14,583 bases of DNA from Clostridiales bacterium UBA7273 (GCA_002472405.1 DKRV01000041.1:1-14583); one strand, 5' to 3'. Shown: positions 1-7,320, numbered from the stretch's first letter. Numbers and translations are program-made. Notes: generated from the sequence alone by a model not told the origin.

Positions 1-37
1 AAGGGCGCGCCGACAGGCGATAGGGGTTCGACTCTCG

Positions 38-811
38 TCAGCTTAACTGACGTGCTTTGTCAACGCGCTCGCGCAGAGCCTCAATGAAGATTGCGGCATC
101 CAGGCTGTACGCCATGCCGTCGAAGCCGCGGTCAAAGCCGGCAGCGATCCCTTCGACCGTGCCGGTGAAGAAAATGCACTTCTTGCCTGCCTCGCGGCAG
201 GCTTTTATTATGCGGTCAAGCGCTGCCTGAAAAACGGGGTTAGAAAAATCGCCCGGCATTTCCATGGAAATAGACAGGTCGAACGGGCCGACGAATATGC
301 CGTCAACGCCGTCGAGTGCGACGATCTGCTCTATCGACTCGAGCGCGCCCACGGTCTCACACTGGGGGATTATGAGCGTTTCGGCGTTAAAATGCGCCAT
401 CGTATCCGGCACGCTGCCGAGACCGTCAAATCCCCAGCCGTCCTTGCGCGAGGGGCAGAAGCCGCGCTGGCCGATAGGATAGTATCTGGCATATGATATT
501 ATGTCCTCGACCTGCTGCACGCTATGCACGTTCGGGATGATAAGGCCCTGTGCGCCGACATCAAGCAGCTTCAGTATCGCCGGGCGGCTTATCTCGCGCA
601 CACGGCACAGCGGCGTTACACCTGCGTTTTCAGCAGCCCTTATGAGCCTTGCGCTGGTCTCGGCCTCAATGGGGGAGTGCTCATTGTCGATGATGACAAA
701 ATCTATCCCGGTGCGCCCGGTGCATTCCATGAGATATTCGCTTGCGGTGTCGAAAAATATGCCGATCGGCCGCTGGCCGTTTTCGAGCTTTTGCTTTAAA
801 GTGTTGTGCAA
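38..811 (-). CDS. HpcH/HpaI-family class II aldolase (2-keto-3-deoxy-sugar-acid or hydroxy-oxo-acid aldolase type)
   Basis: This is a 257-residue protein of the HpcH/HpaI aldolase family, cytosolic metal-dependent enzymes that split 2-keto-3-deoxy or 4-hydroxy-2-oxo acids to pyruvate and an aldehyde. Visible family features, numbered from the TTG start, are DNEHSP (residues 42-47, with the E44/H45 pair), Arg70, Glu152 in QCET and Asp178 in GPFDLS, the usual divalent-metal ligands. The length is typical (250-270). The exact substrate cannot be read from the sequence. Start choice: the reading frame is open further upstream (TTG at 850, ATG at 820), but a strong promoter at 842-869 puts transcription start near 835, and AAGGA (820-824) lies 8 nt before the TTG at 811 while abutting the ATG at 820. 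I therefore prefer TTG 811, with ATG 820 as the alternative. It is transcribed alone, divergently from fbp. Confidence 0.88.
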   Translation of the reverse strand: MHNTLKQKLENGQRPIGIFFDTASEYLMECTGRTGIDFVIIDNEHSPIEAETSARLIRAAENAGVTPLCRVREISRPAILKLLDVGAQGLIIPNVHSVQQVEDIISYARYYPIGQRGFCPSRKDGWGFDGLGSVPDTMAHFNAETLIIPQCETVGALESIEQIVALDGVDGIFVGPFDLSISMEMPGDFSNPVFQAALDRIIKACREAGKKCIFFTGTVEGIAAGFDRGFDGMAYSLDAAIFIEALRERVDKARQLS

Positions 812-841
812 AAATATCATCCTTTTCAATAAACTGATGCC

Positions 842-869
842 ATTATACAAACATTTTACACGATTTCAA
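842..869 (-). promoter_or_regulatory. Sigma-A promoter of the aldolase gene
   Basis: On the minus strand TTGAAA (864-869) is followed after 16 nt by a perfect TATAAT (842-847). Expected transcription start is about 835, leaving a leader of about 24 nt before the TTG start at 811. It rules out the upstream TTG at 850, which lies inside the -10 region. Confidence 0.75.
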
Positions 870-878
870 GTTGTAAAT

Positions 879-927
879 TGTTAATTTAAATGATATCATC
901 TAAATATAAAACGAATTATACTAGAGG
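879..927 (+). promoter_or_regulatory. Probable fbp promoter region and ribosome binding site
   Basis: The best candidate is TTGTTA (879-884), 16 nt, TAAATA (901-906); both boxes are imperfect. A perfect 10-bp palindrome ATGATATCAT (890-899) lies in the spacer and could be an operator. A TATACT at 917-922 is too close to the start codon to serve as -10. AGAGG (923-927) is the ribosome binding site, 8 nt before ATG 936. Confidence 0.35.
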
Positions 928-935
928 TCATACAT

Positions 936-2819
936 ATGAGTGAGTTTTCGAGAGAGTATCTTGAGCTGCTGGCGGAAAAATATCCCGACGAGGCGGCCGT
1001 TTGCTCGGAGATAATTAATCTGCGCGCGATACTTGCCCTGCCCATGGGCACCGAGCATTTTATCAGCGATCTGCACGGTGAATACGCCGCCGTGCGGCAT
1101 ATACTCAACAACTGCTCCGGCGTTATATTGGAAAAGGTCTTGCGCCTTTTCGAGGCCGAGATAGGGGAGGAGCGCTGCCGAAGCCTGTGCACGCTCATTT
1201 ACTATCCGCACGAAAAGCTCAGCGCGATGCGCGACGCCGGCGAGTATACGCATGATAGGCTCAAAAGCGCGCTTACCATGCTGCGCACTCTTGCCGAAAC
1301 GCTTTCAAGCAAATACACACGCAGCTATGTGCGCAAGCAGATGCCGCCCAAATGGAGCTTTGTGCTCGATGAGCTTCTGCATATGCAGCGTGATGAGTAT
1401 TCAAACCAGGTGCGCTATCACGACGCGATTCTGGAGTCTATCATATCCACCGGCGCTGCCGACGACGTTATCACCGCGCTTTCGGATATCATTAAGCGTC
1501 TTGCCGTCGATAAGCTGCACATAGTCGGCGATATTTTCGACCGAGGCCCCGAGCCTGCGCGGCTGCTCGATGCGCTCATGGAGCATCCGAATATCGACAT
1601 TCAGTGGGGCAACCACGATATTCTGTGGCTTGGCGCCGCGTCGGGAAGCCCGGCATGTATATTCACGGTGCTGAGAATATCGCTCGACTACGGCAACGCA
1701 AACCTGCTCGAGCGTCGCTACGGAATATCGCTCCAGCCGCTTTATGACTTCACGCGCAAATACTACGGTGAGGCAACGAAGAAAAACGTCAGTATCGCGT
1801 TGAACACCATCGGCTTCAAGCTTGAAGGCAGGGTAATCCTGCGCCACCCCGGCTATGGAATGAACTCACGCCTGATGCTCAATCGCTGCGATTTTGAAAA
1901 CAACACAGTTATCCTTGATGAAGGCGTGTATCCTCTCAACACCGATAAGTGGCCTACTATCGACCGAAACGATCCGTACAGCCTCAATGATGATGAAGTC
2001 GATCTTGTAAACGAGTACATAAACCTTTTCCGCGACAGTCAGTCGCTGCACCGCCATATGGATTTTATCTACCGCGTCGGCAGCACATATCTTTGCTGCA
2101 ACGGAAACCTGCTGTACCACGGCTGCATACCGATGACCGAGGACGGCGAGTTTGCGCGTGTGCGCCACGGCGGCGTGTGGTACTCCGGCAAGAGCCTGAT
2201 GGACTATTCGGACATGGTTGTGAAAAACGCCTGGGCAAAGCATGATGAATCGGCGCTTGACATGATGTGGTACCTCTGGTGCGGCAACGACAGTCCGTTC
2301 TCCGGCCGCGTGTTCCACACCTTCGAGCGCGGCGTTGTCGATGACGAGAGCACATGGGCAGAGCCGAAAAACCCATATTTCAGCTTTTGGGAGGATGAGA
2401 AGGTCGTTGGCATGATCCTGAGCGAGTTCGGCCTTGATCCGGAAAACGGACATATCATAAACGGCCATACCCCCGTCAAAGCAAAGAAGGGCGAAAGCCC
2501 CGTAAAGGCCGGCGGCAAGCTGTTTATCATCGACGGCGGCTTCTGCGAGGCATATCAGAAAACGACAGGCATTGCAGGCTACACGCTTGTTTTCAATTCC
2601 CACGGACTGAAGATAAAGGCGCATAAGCCGTTTGAGGGCGTTGCTGCGGCAATAGACGATAACGCGGATATCGAGTCAGAGGCCGTGCAGGTCGAGAGCT
2701 TTGAGCGCCGCCGCTATATTGATGATTGCGACAGCGGCGTGCAGCTTCGCCGCAGGATACAGGCGCTTGAAAGTCTGCTCGCAGCTTACCGCTCGGGCGA
2801 GATACAGGAGAAAGAATAA
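936..2819 (+). CDS. fbp: Fructose-1,6-bisphosphatase, class III
   Basis: This cytosolic enzyme hydrolyses fructose 1,6-bisphosphate to fructose 6-phosphate and phosphate, the committed step of gluconeogenesis. At 627 residues it fits the class III (Firmicutes) family, which is unrelated in fold to E. coli Fbp and carries a calcineurin-like metallophosphoesterase core. Motifs seen: SDLHGEY (44-50), GDIFDRGPE (about 198-206), GNHD (about 225-228), the histidine-bearing NGHTPV near 509, and the conserved glycine-rich IIDGGFCEAY stretch after it. The ATG at 936 has AGAGG 8 nt upstream and gives the usual short N-terminus before the first metal motif. The gene has no partner upstream. Its stop codon overlaps the degraded start of a monooxygenase-like pseudogene, so the two were probably once an operon. 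Confidence 0.97.
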   Translation: MSEFSREYLELLAEKYPDEAAVCSEIINLRAILALPMGTEHFISDLHGEYAAVRHILNNCSGVILEKVLRLFEAEIGEERCRSLCTLIYYPHEKLSAMRDAGEYTHDRLKSALTMLRTLAETLSSKYTRSYVRKQMPPKWSFVLDELLHMQRDEYSNQVRYHDAILESIISTGAADDVITALSDIIKRLAVDKLHIVGDIFDRGPEPARLLDALMEHPNIDIQWGNHDILWLGAASGSPACIFTVLRISLDYGNANLLERRYGISLQPLYDFTRKYYGEATKKNVSIALNTIGFKLEGRVILRHPGYGMNSRLMLNRCDFENNTVILDEGVYPLNTDKWPTIDRNDPYSLNDDEVDLVNEYINLFRDSQSLHRHMDFIYRVGSTYLCCNGNLLYHGCIPMTEDGEFARVRHGGVWYSGKSLMDYSDMVVKNAWAKHDESALDMMWYLWCGNDSPFSGRVFHTFERGVVDDESTWAEPKNPYFSFWEDEKVVGMILSEFGLDPENGHIINGHTPVKAKKGESPVKAGGKLFIIDGGFCEAYQKTTGIAGYTLVFNSHGLKIKAHKPFEGVAAAIDDNADIESEAVQVESFERRRYIDDCDSGVQLRRRIQALESLLAAYRSGEIQEKE

Positions 2820-2978
2820 ATCTGTACTACACCGGCAAAAACGGCGCTGCGCGCCGTTTTGCCGAGGAAATGGAGAGCAGCGGCACCGCCTCCGCGATAC
2901 GCGGCAAGCCTGACAGTCAAAGCCGAGCGCTTTACGTCCGAAAGCGTACCTGAGCGCGATAAAGAGTTTTTGAAGTAA
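2816..2978 (+). pseudogene. Remnant of a small antibiotic-biosynthesis-monooxygenase (ABM/YgiN-like) gene
   Basis: Directly after fbp, reading from ATA at 2816, the frame gives INLYYTGKNGAARRFAEEME and then SSGTASAIR, which resembles the N-terminus of small ABM-domain proteins (putative quinol monooxygenases of about 100 residues). That frame runs out of similarity near 2900 and stops at 2951-2953. In another frame, 2916-2978 encodes VKAERFTSESVPERDKEFLK and a TAA stop, resembling the C-terminus of the same family. The ferredoxin-like middle, some 40-60 residues, is missing. What remains is the two ends of one gene joined by an out-of-frame deletion. AGGAG (2806-2810) still sits 5 nt before the ATA, which is probably a mutated ATG that overlapped the fbp stop. 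The family assignment is from memory of typical sequences. Confidence 0.65.
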
Positions 2979-2981
2979 TGA

Positions 2982-3024
2982 AAGGCGTGACCGTTTTGGC
3001 CACGCCTTGAAACTATCTTTTTTT
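2982..3024. terminator. Hairpin terminator between fbp and the XRE/zinc-ribbon gene
   Basis: AAGGCGTG (2982-2989) pairs perfectly with CACGCCTT (3001-3008), with an additional CC/GG pair inside. A T-run (3018-3024) follows on the plus strand but begins about 10 nt after the stem. On the minus strand the hairpin lies just after the stop at 3013 with a poor T-tract. It probably serves both convergent units. Confidence 0.6.
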
Positions 3025-3780
3025 ATAAAGCACAAGCTCGGGATCCGCGCCGTCTTGTTTGTAGGTGCAAACGAGCAGGAAATCGACATTCGCGATGATG
3101 CCGAAGCAGATTTCATTATCGAGCTTGCTTTCAAGCTGATTGCCGAGATATGTTTTGCCGTCGTCCAGGAATTTTGCGTGCTGCCCGTTCGGGAGCGTAT
3201 ACTCAAGATTAACGTATTTCCCGACGAGCGCGTTTAATCTCCGCACCTCCGGCATTCCGGCAATGTTAAGAGCGTTGAACTCGGCTATAAGCTGCTTTTT
3301 AAATTCCTCGAACTGCCCGTTGTCGCCGAGACTTTCGTGGTTTTTCCAGTAATCGAGCGTTGGCAGCAGCTGCTGCATGTAAGAGCGCGCCTGATCCTCG
3401 GTGAAGCCTTCGCCCGACATGTTTTTTATGCAGACGTCGATCAGCTCGTCCATATCGCTGTAGGTGTAGGTTCCGTCGGCATAGCACCATTTGCAGTAGC
3501 TTTCGTTAAGCGAGCCGTCATTGTCTCGCCCGATGATCGAGTCATCCTCAAGCGGCATGCCGCAGCACTGGCAGATAAGCTGCCGCGGTGAGCCGAGGAG
3601 CGTGTTGATCGAAACGTCAAAGAGCTTAGAGAGCAGCTTGAGTGTTTCCGTGTTCGGAACGGTCTCACCGTTTTCCCAGCGCGAAACGGCCTGCCTTGTG
3701 ACAAAAACCTTTTCCGCAAGCTCGTCCTGCGACATTCCGTTTTTCGTGCGCAGCTCGTATATTATCTTTTTCGTGTCCAT
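3013..3780 (-). CDS. XRE-family transcriptional regulator with putative zinc-ribbon domain
   Basis: The 255-residue protein begins with an XRE/Cro-type DNA-binding domain (residues 5-62; helix-turn-helix about 17-37, SQDELAEK...RQAVSRWE). Then comes a zinc-ribbon module with CQCC (70-73) and CKWC (96-99), followed by a helical stretch (108-148) of the kind found in the Pfam 'putative zinc ribbon' family, and an unassigned C-terminal region (about 175-255) that is beta-rich by eye. The layout suggests a cytosolic regulator whose second half binds a metal or senses something; the ligand is unknown. The ATG at 3780 has GGAGG 7 nt upstream. The frame remains open to 4206 but that extension lies inside lepA and upstream of this gene's own promoter, so it is not coding. 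It sits downstream of lepA but has its own promoter. Confidence 0.88.
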   Translation of the reverse strand: MDTKKIIYELRTKNGMSQDELAEKVFVTRQAVSRWENGETVPNTETLKLLSKLFDVSINTLLGSPRQLICQCCGMPLEDDSIIGRDNDGSLNESYCKWCYADGTYTYSDMDELIDVCIKNMSGEGFTEDQARSYMQQLLPTLDYWKNHESLGDNGQFEEFKKQLIAEFNALNIAGMPEVRRLNALVGKYVNLEYTLPNGQHAKFLDDGKTYLGNQLESKLDNEICFGIIANVDFLLVCTYKQDGADPELVLYKKR

Positions 3781-3802
3781 ATGATCGCCTCCATGTGCCT
3801 TG

Positions 3803-3846
3803 ATTATAATAGACGAATGCCTCCGGCACAAGCAACTGCCGGTTGC
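3803..3846 (-). promoter_or_regulatory. Promoter of the XRE/zinc-ribbon gene, with adjacent inverted repeat
   Basis: On the minus strand TTGTGC (3826-3831), a 17-nt spacer and a perfect TATAAT (3803-3808) precede the gene by about 23 nt. Just upstream of the -35 box, GCAAC/GTTGC (3832-3836 and 3842-3846) forms a short inverted repeat that could be an operator. Confidence 0.7.
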
Positions 3847-3853
3847 CTTATAG

Positions 3854-3883
3854 AAAAAAACAGCCTCGGCATCCTGCCAAGGC
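3854..3883 (-). terminator. Intrinsic terminator of the XRE-lepA operon
   Basis: A 9-bp stem with one mismatch (3863-3871 with 3875-3883, loop 3872-3874) starts about 10 nt after the lepA stop. On the minus strand it is followed by a run of seven T (complement of 3854-3860). A TTTTTT on the other side means it could also work on plus-strand transcripts. Confidence 0.85.
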
Positions 3884-3892
3884 CGTTTTTTG

Positions 3893-5698
3893 TTATTCAT
3901 CAAGCTTGAGGACTGCAAGGAATGCCTCGGTCGGTATCTGAACGGTTCCGAGCTGGCGCATTTTCTTTTTGCCTTCCTTCTGCTTTTCAAGCAGCTTTTT
4001 CTTTCGCGTAATATCGCCGCCGTAGCACTTTGCAAGGACATCCTTGCGCATGGCCTTGACGGTTTCGCGCGCGATGATCTTGCCGCCGATGGCAGCCTGA
4101 ATGGGGATCTCGAAAAGTTGACGGGGGATATTGTCCTTGAGCTTTTCGCACAGCTTCCTCGCTCTGGGATATGCCTTATCCTTGTGCGCAATGAAGCTGA
4201 GCGCATCGACCTGATCGCCGTTTAGAAGCGTATCGACCTTAACAAGCTCCGAGGGCTTGTATTCGCTCAGCTCATAGTCAAGCGAGGCGTAGCCCTTCGT
4301 GCGCGCCTTGAGCGTGTCAAAAAAGTCGTAGATTATCTCGTTGAGCGGCATTTCGTATCGCAGCTCGACAAGGTGCGAGTCAAGATACTGCATGTCCTTA
4401 TACTCGCCGCGCCTGTCCTGGCAAAGGGGCATAATGTTGCCGACATAGTCGTTCGGCGTTATGATCGACACCTTGACATATGGCTCCTCGGCGTGCTCAA
4501 TAACGCCGGGGTCGGGATAATTATGCGGATTATCGACCATGACAATGCCGCCGTCGGTTTTGACGACCTTATATATAACGCTCGGCAGAGTCGTGACGAG
4601 GTCAAGGTCAAATTCACGCTCCAGGCGTTCCTGAATGACCTCCATGTGCAGCATGCCCAAAAATCCGCAGCGGAAGCCGAAGCCGAGAGCGGCCGAGCTT
4701 TCAGGCTCGAAGGACAGGGATGCGTCGTTGAGCTGAAGCTTTTCCAGCGCATCGCGCAGATCTGGGTACTTGCTGCCGTCCTCGGTGTATATGCCGCAAT
4801 AGACCATGGCGCGAGCCGGACGATATCCTGGCAGAGCCTCGGCGCAGGGATTGGCCGCTGTCGTTACCGTGTCGCCTACCTGTGTGTCGGAAACGTTTTT
4901 GATGGAGGCTGTGAAATATCCGACCTCACCTGCGGTAAGCTCCGAGCACGGCTCAAGGCCGATCGGACGCATGTGGCCAACCTCGAGAACGCTGTATTTT
5001 GCGCCGGTCGAGTGCAGCAGCACCTCGGTGCCCTTGGCGATGCGGCCGTCAAAAATGCGCATGAAAACGATAACGCCGCGGTAGCTGTCATACTGGCTGT
5101 CGAAGATAAGCGCCTTGAGCGGCGCATTTACGTCGCCCGTAGGCGCAGGAACATTTGCGACAATATCCTCGAGAACGGATTCGACGTTTATGCCGTTTTT
5201 CGCGCTTATCTCCGGCGCGTCCATGGCGAGGATGCCGATGATATCCTCGATCTCGTGCTTTACGCGCTGAGGATCGGCGGCAGGGAGGTCAATCTTGTTT
5301 ATAACGGGCAGTATCTCAAGCTCGGCATCGAGCGCGAGATAAGTGTTGGCAAGCGTCTGCGCCTCAACACCCTGAGAAGCGTCTACGACCAGCACAGCGC
5401 CCTCGCAGGCTGCCAGCGAGCGGCTGACCTCGTAGTTGAAATCAACGTGTCCCGGCGTGTCGATAAGGTTCAAAACATAGGTCTCGCCGTTTTCGGCCTT
5501 GTAGTTTAAGCCGACTGCGCGCGCCTTGATGGTAATTCCGCGCTCGCGCTCAAGATCCATGTTGTCAAGGATCTGATCCTCCATTATGCGCTCCTCGACA
5601 GCGCCGCATATTTCTATCAGTCTGTCGGAAAGAGTGCTCTTGCCGTGGTCAATGTGAGCAATTATCGAAAAGTTTCTAATGTGATCCTGCGGTATCAT
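3893..5698 (-). CDS. lepA: Elongation factor 4 (LepA), translational GTPase
   Basis: LepA/EF4 is a ribosome-associated GTPase related to EF-G, linked to back-translocation and/or 30S biogenesis. The 601-residue length is standard. G1 is AHIDHGKST (14-22), the switch I region contains RERGITIKA (51-59), G3 is DTPGH (80-84) and G4 is NKID (134-137). The characteristic C-terminal domain is present, ending VQIPTEAFLAVLKLDE. The ATG at 5698 overlaps the TGA of the upstream XRE gene (ATGA), and GGAGG (5706-5710) lies 7 nt upstream within that gene's last codons, so the pair is probably translationally coupled. The usual Firmicutes neighbours (hemN, hrcA, grpE, dnaK) are not seen downstream. Confidence 0.98.
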   Translation of the reverse strand: MIPQDHIRNFSIIAHIDHGKSTLSDRLIEICGAVEERIMEDQILDNMDLERERGITIKARAVGLNYKAENGETYVLNLIDTPGHVDFNYEVSRSLAACEGAVLVVDASQGVEAQTLANTYLALDAELEILPVINKIDLPAADPQRVKHEIEDIIGILAMDAPEISAKNGINVESVLEDIVANVPAPTGDVNAPLKALIFDSQYDSYRGVIVFMRIFDGRIAKGTEVLLHSTGAKYSVLEVGHMRPIGLEPCSELTAGEVGYFTASIKNVSDTQVGDTVTTAANPCAEALPGYRPARAMVYCGIYTEDGSKYPDLRDALEKLQLNDASLSFEPESSAALGFGFRCGFLGMLHMEVIQERLEREFDLDLVTTLPSVIYKVVKTDGGIVMVDNPHNYPDPGVIEHAEEPYVKVSIITPNDYVGNIMPLCQDRRGEYKDMQYLDSHLVELRYEMPLNEIIYDFFDTLKARTKGYASLDYELSEYKPSELVKVDTLLNGDQVDALSFIAHKDKAYPRARKLCEKLKDNIPRQLFEIPIQAAIGGKIIARETVKAMRKDVLAKCYGGDITRKKKLLEKQKEGKKKMRQLGTVQIPTEAFLAVLKLDE

Positions 5699-6015
5699 GT
5701 CAGTTCCTCCAAAGCGGCCTCGGTCTTGTTCGCAAGGCTGCGCATTTCCGCGATGAACACGCGCGCAATGTCTGCGCCGCGGTCAACTCCGTCGGGGTTA
5801 GGCGAGCGGCCGAGAAGATAATCGGCCGTTACATTATAATAATCGCACACGCGGCAGACAAAGTTAAGACCCGGCTCGCGCGCGCCGTTTTCGTAGTGGC
5901 TCAAAAGCGCCTGACTGATGTTCAGGTCGGCGGCGGCCTTGCGCTGACTCAGGCCGGCTGTGCGGCGCAGCTCGGAAAGTATCTGCGCGAAGCTTTTTTT
6001 ATCGTATTCGTACAT
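5695..6015 (-). CDS. Small XRE-family regulator, first gene of the lepA operon
   Basis: This 106-residue protein has one Cro/C1-type helix-turn-helix domain (residues 10-70; recognition region about 23-42, SQRKAAADLNISQALLSHYE) followed by the DYLLGR motif that closes many XRE domains, and a short C-terminal helix (84-105) that could serve for dimerisation. No enzymatic or peptidase domain is present. The ATG at 6015 has GGGAG (6030-6034 on plus) a rather long 14 nt upstream. The gene overlaps lepA by four bases. Its promoter carries a perfect palindrome over the -10 box, so autoregulation, and with it control of lepA, is a reasonable inference. Confidence 0.9.
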   Translation of the reverse strand: MYEYDKKSFAQILSELRRTAGLSQRKAAADLNISQALLSHYENGAREPGLNFVCRVCDYYNVTADYLLGRSPNPDGVDRGADIARVFIAEMRSLANKTEAALEELT

Positions 6016-6048
6016 TATCTATATTTCTCTCCCAAAATGATTACAGTT

Positions 6049-6082
6049 TGTATATTATACATGCGAGATCGCGGTTTGTAAA
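6049..6082 (-). promoter_or_regulatory. Promoter of the XRE-lepA operon with a palindromic operator candidate
   Basis: On the minus strand TTTACA (6077-6082), 17 nt, TATAAT (6054-6059). The perfect 13-bp palindrome TGTATATTATACA (6049-6061) covers the -10 box exactly where a repressor would block polymerase. Expected transcription start is about 6047, giving a leader of about 32 nt. Confidence 0.75.
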
Positions 6083-6101
6083 TAGAAATCGGGCTAAATA
6101 C

Positions 6102-6130
6102 TTGAAAAATATTCGCGGTAGTGATAAAGT
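6102..6130 (+). promoter_or_regulatory. Probable promoter of pta
   Basis: TTGAAA (6102-6107), 17 nt, TAAAGT (6125-6130) preceded by TGA (6122-6124), an extended -10. Expected start is about 6137, leaving a leader of about 46 nt. It lies back to back with the XRE-lepA promoter, the two -35 boxes being 19 nt apart. Confidence 0.6.
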
Positions 6131-6182
6131 GGTATTCGGAATTTTTTGCGGCCAAAATGCCGCATTAATGGAGGAAAATAAA

Positions 6183-7181
6183 ATGTTTGAAAATCTTATT
6201 GAAGTTCTCAAGAACGATCCGAGAAAGATCGTCTACACCGAAGGCAGCGACGCGCGCATCCTTGAGTCGGCAGCCCGTCTGAAGAAGGACGGCTTCCTGA
6301 CCCCGATCCTCGTCGGCAACGTCGATGAGGTCAAGGCAGCGGCTGCAAAAGGCGGCTTTGATATCGAAGGCCTTGAGATCCTCGATCCTGCAACCTACGA
6401 AGGCATGGATGCAATGGTCGATGAGATGGTCGCACTGCGCAAGGGCAAGATGAGCGCGGAGGACTGCCGCGCAGCTCTTGCCAAGGGCAACTACTTCGGC
6501 ACGATGCTCGTAAAGATGGGCGTTGCAGACTGCCTGCTCGGCGGCGCAACCTACTCCACCGCAGACACCGTCCGTCCGGCACTCCAGCTTGTCAAGACCA
6601 AGAAGGGCGCACACCTCGTGTCCTCCTGCTTTATCATGATCCGCGGCGACGAGACCCTCGCAATGGGCGACTGCGCAATCAACATCGACTATCAGGATAC
6701 CGTCGATAAGGAAGGCAACGTTACCTTCACCGCAGCTCAGAAGCTGGCTGAGGTCGCCGTCGCAACCGCAGAGACCGCTAAGGTGTTCGGCATCGACCCG
6801 AAGGTCGCAATGCTGTCTTACTCCACCAAGGGCAGCGGCAAGGGCCCAAATGTTGACCTCGTCCGCAATGCTACAGAGGAAGCAAAGAAGCTCGCTCCGG
6901 AACTGAAGCTCGACGGCGAGATGCAGTTTGACGCAGCCGTTTCTCCCGTTGTCGGCCAGCTCAAGTTCCCCGGCTCTCCCGTTGCAGGCTATGCAAACAC
7001 CTTCATCTTCCCCGAGATCCAGTCCGGCAATATCGGCTATAAGATCGCAGCACGTCTCGGCGGCTTTGCGGCATACGGTCCCATCCTTCAGGGCCTGAAC
7101 GCTCCTATCAATGACCTGTCCCGCGGCTGCAACGCAGAGGAAGTCTACCAGATGTCCATCATCACCGCAGCGCTCAAGTAA
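6183..7181 (+). CDS. pta: Phosphate acetyltransferase
   Basis: Pta interconverts acetyl-CoA plus phosphate with acetyl-phosphate plus CoA. With acetate kinase it makes ATP from acetyl-CoA in fermenting bacteria. The 332-residue length matches the short form without the N-terminal regulatory domain. Typical stretches are KIVYTEGSDARIL near the N-terminus, MLSYSTKGSGKGP in the second half, and the closing GPILQGLNAPINDLSRGCN block of the PTA/PTB fold. The ATG at 6183 has GGAGG (6170-6174) 8 nt upstream; the frame continues upstream to 6048, but those codons precede the promoter. Codon use is strongly biased (ATC, CTC, GTC, AAG), unlike the ATA-rich neighbours, which suggests high expression. 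Acetate kinase is not adjacent. Confidence 0.97.
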   Translation: MFENLIEVLKNDPRKIVYTEGSDARILESAARLKKDGFLTPILVGNVDEVKAAAAKGGFDIEGLEILDPATYEGMDAMVDEMVALRKGKMSAEDCRAALAKGNYFGTMLVKMGVADCLLGGATYSTADTVRPALQLVKTKKGAHLVSSCFIMIRGDETLAMGDCAINIDYQDTVDKEGNVTFTAAQKLAEVAVATAETAKVFGIDPKVAMLSYSTKGSGKGPNVDLVRNATEEAKKLAPELKLDGEMQFDAAVSPVVGQLKFPGSPVAGYANTFIFPEIQSGNIGYKIAARLGGFAAYGPILQGLNAPINDLSRGCNAEEVYQMSIITAALK

Positions 7182-7285
7182 TACATACAGCATTAAAAAT
7201 GCCGCTCGTCAGAAGGTGCTAATTAGGGATATGCAAAAAACATATTTTTAACTGGCATTCTTCAAGCGGGTTGCAAAAGAATAAT

Positions 7286-7320
7286 GACCATATCGGGGTT
7301 CGTGCCTGGTATGGTCGTTT
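7286..7320 (+). terminator. Intrinsic terminator after pta
   Basis: GACCATA (7286-7292) pairs with TATGGTC (7310-7316), followed by GTTTTCTCT. It lies about 105 nt after the pta stop. The intervening 7182-7285 holds only a weak AT-rich hairpin, ATATG/CATAT with TTTT (7229-7249), and nothing else I can identify. Confidence 0.6.

Noticed and set aside
917..922. TATACT as the -10 of fbp
   Set aside because: Transcription would begin at about 929, beyond the ribosome binding site at 923-927, and no -35 box lies at the right distance.
1866..2624. A 252-codon open frame antisense to fbp
   Set aside because: Shadow of fbp; no translation signals, no domain.
3781..4206. N-terminal extension of the XRE/zinc-ribbon protein to 397 residues
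   Set aside because: The extension crosses the lepA terminator and the gene's own promoter, is arginine/serine-rich shadow sequence of lepA, and a good ribosome binding site supports the start at 3780.
4373..5509. A 378-codon open frame on the plus strand inside lepA
   Set aside because: It is the antisense shadow of lepA. LepA's motifs are intact on the other strand, and this frame has no ribosome binding site or recognisable domain.
6165..7193. A 342-codon open frame antisense to pta
   Set aside because: It results from pta's strong codon bias, which removes stops on the opposite strand. The product is cysteine-rich and matches no family I know.
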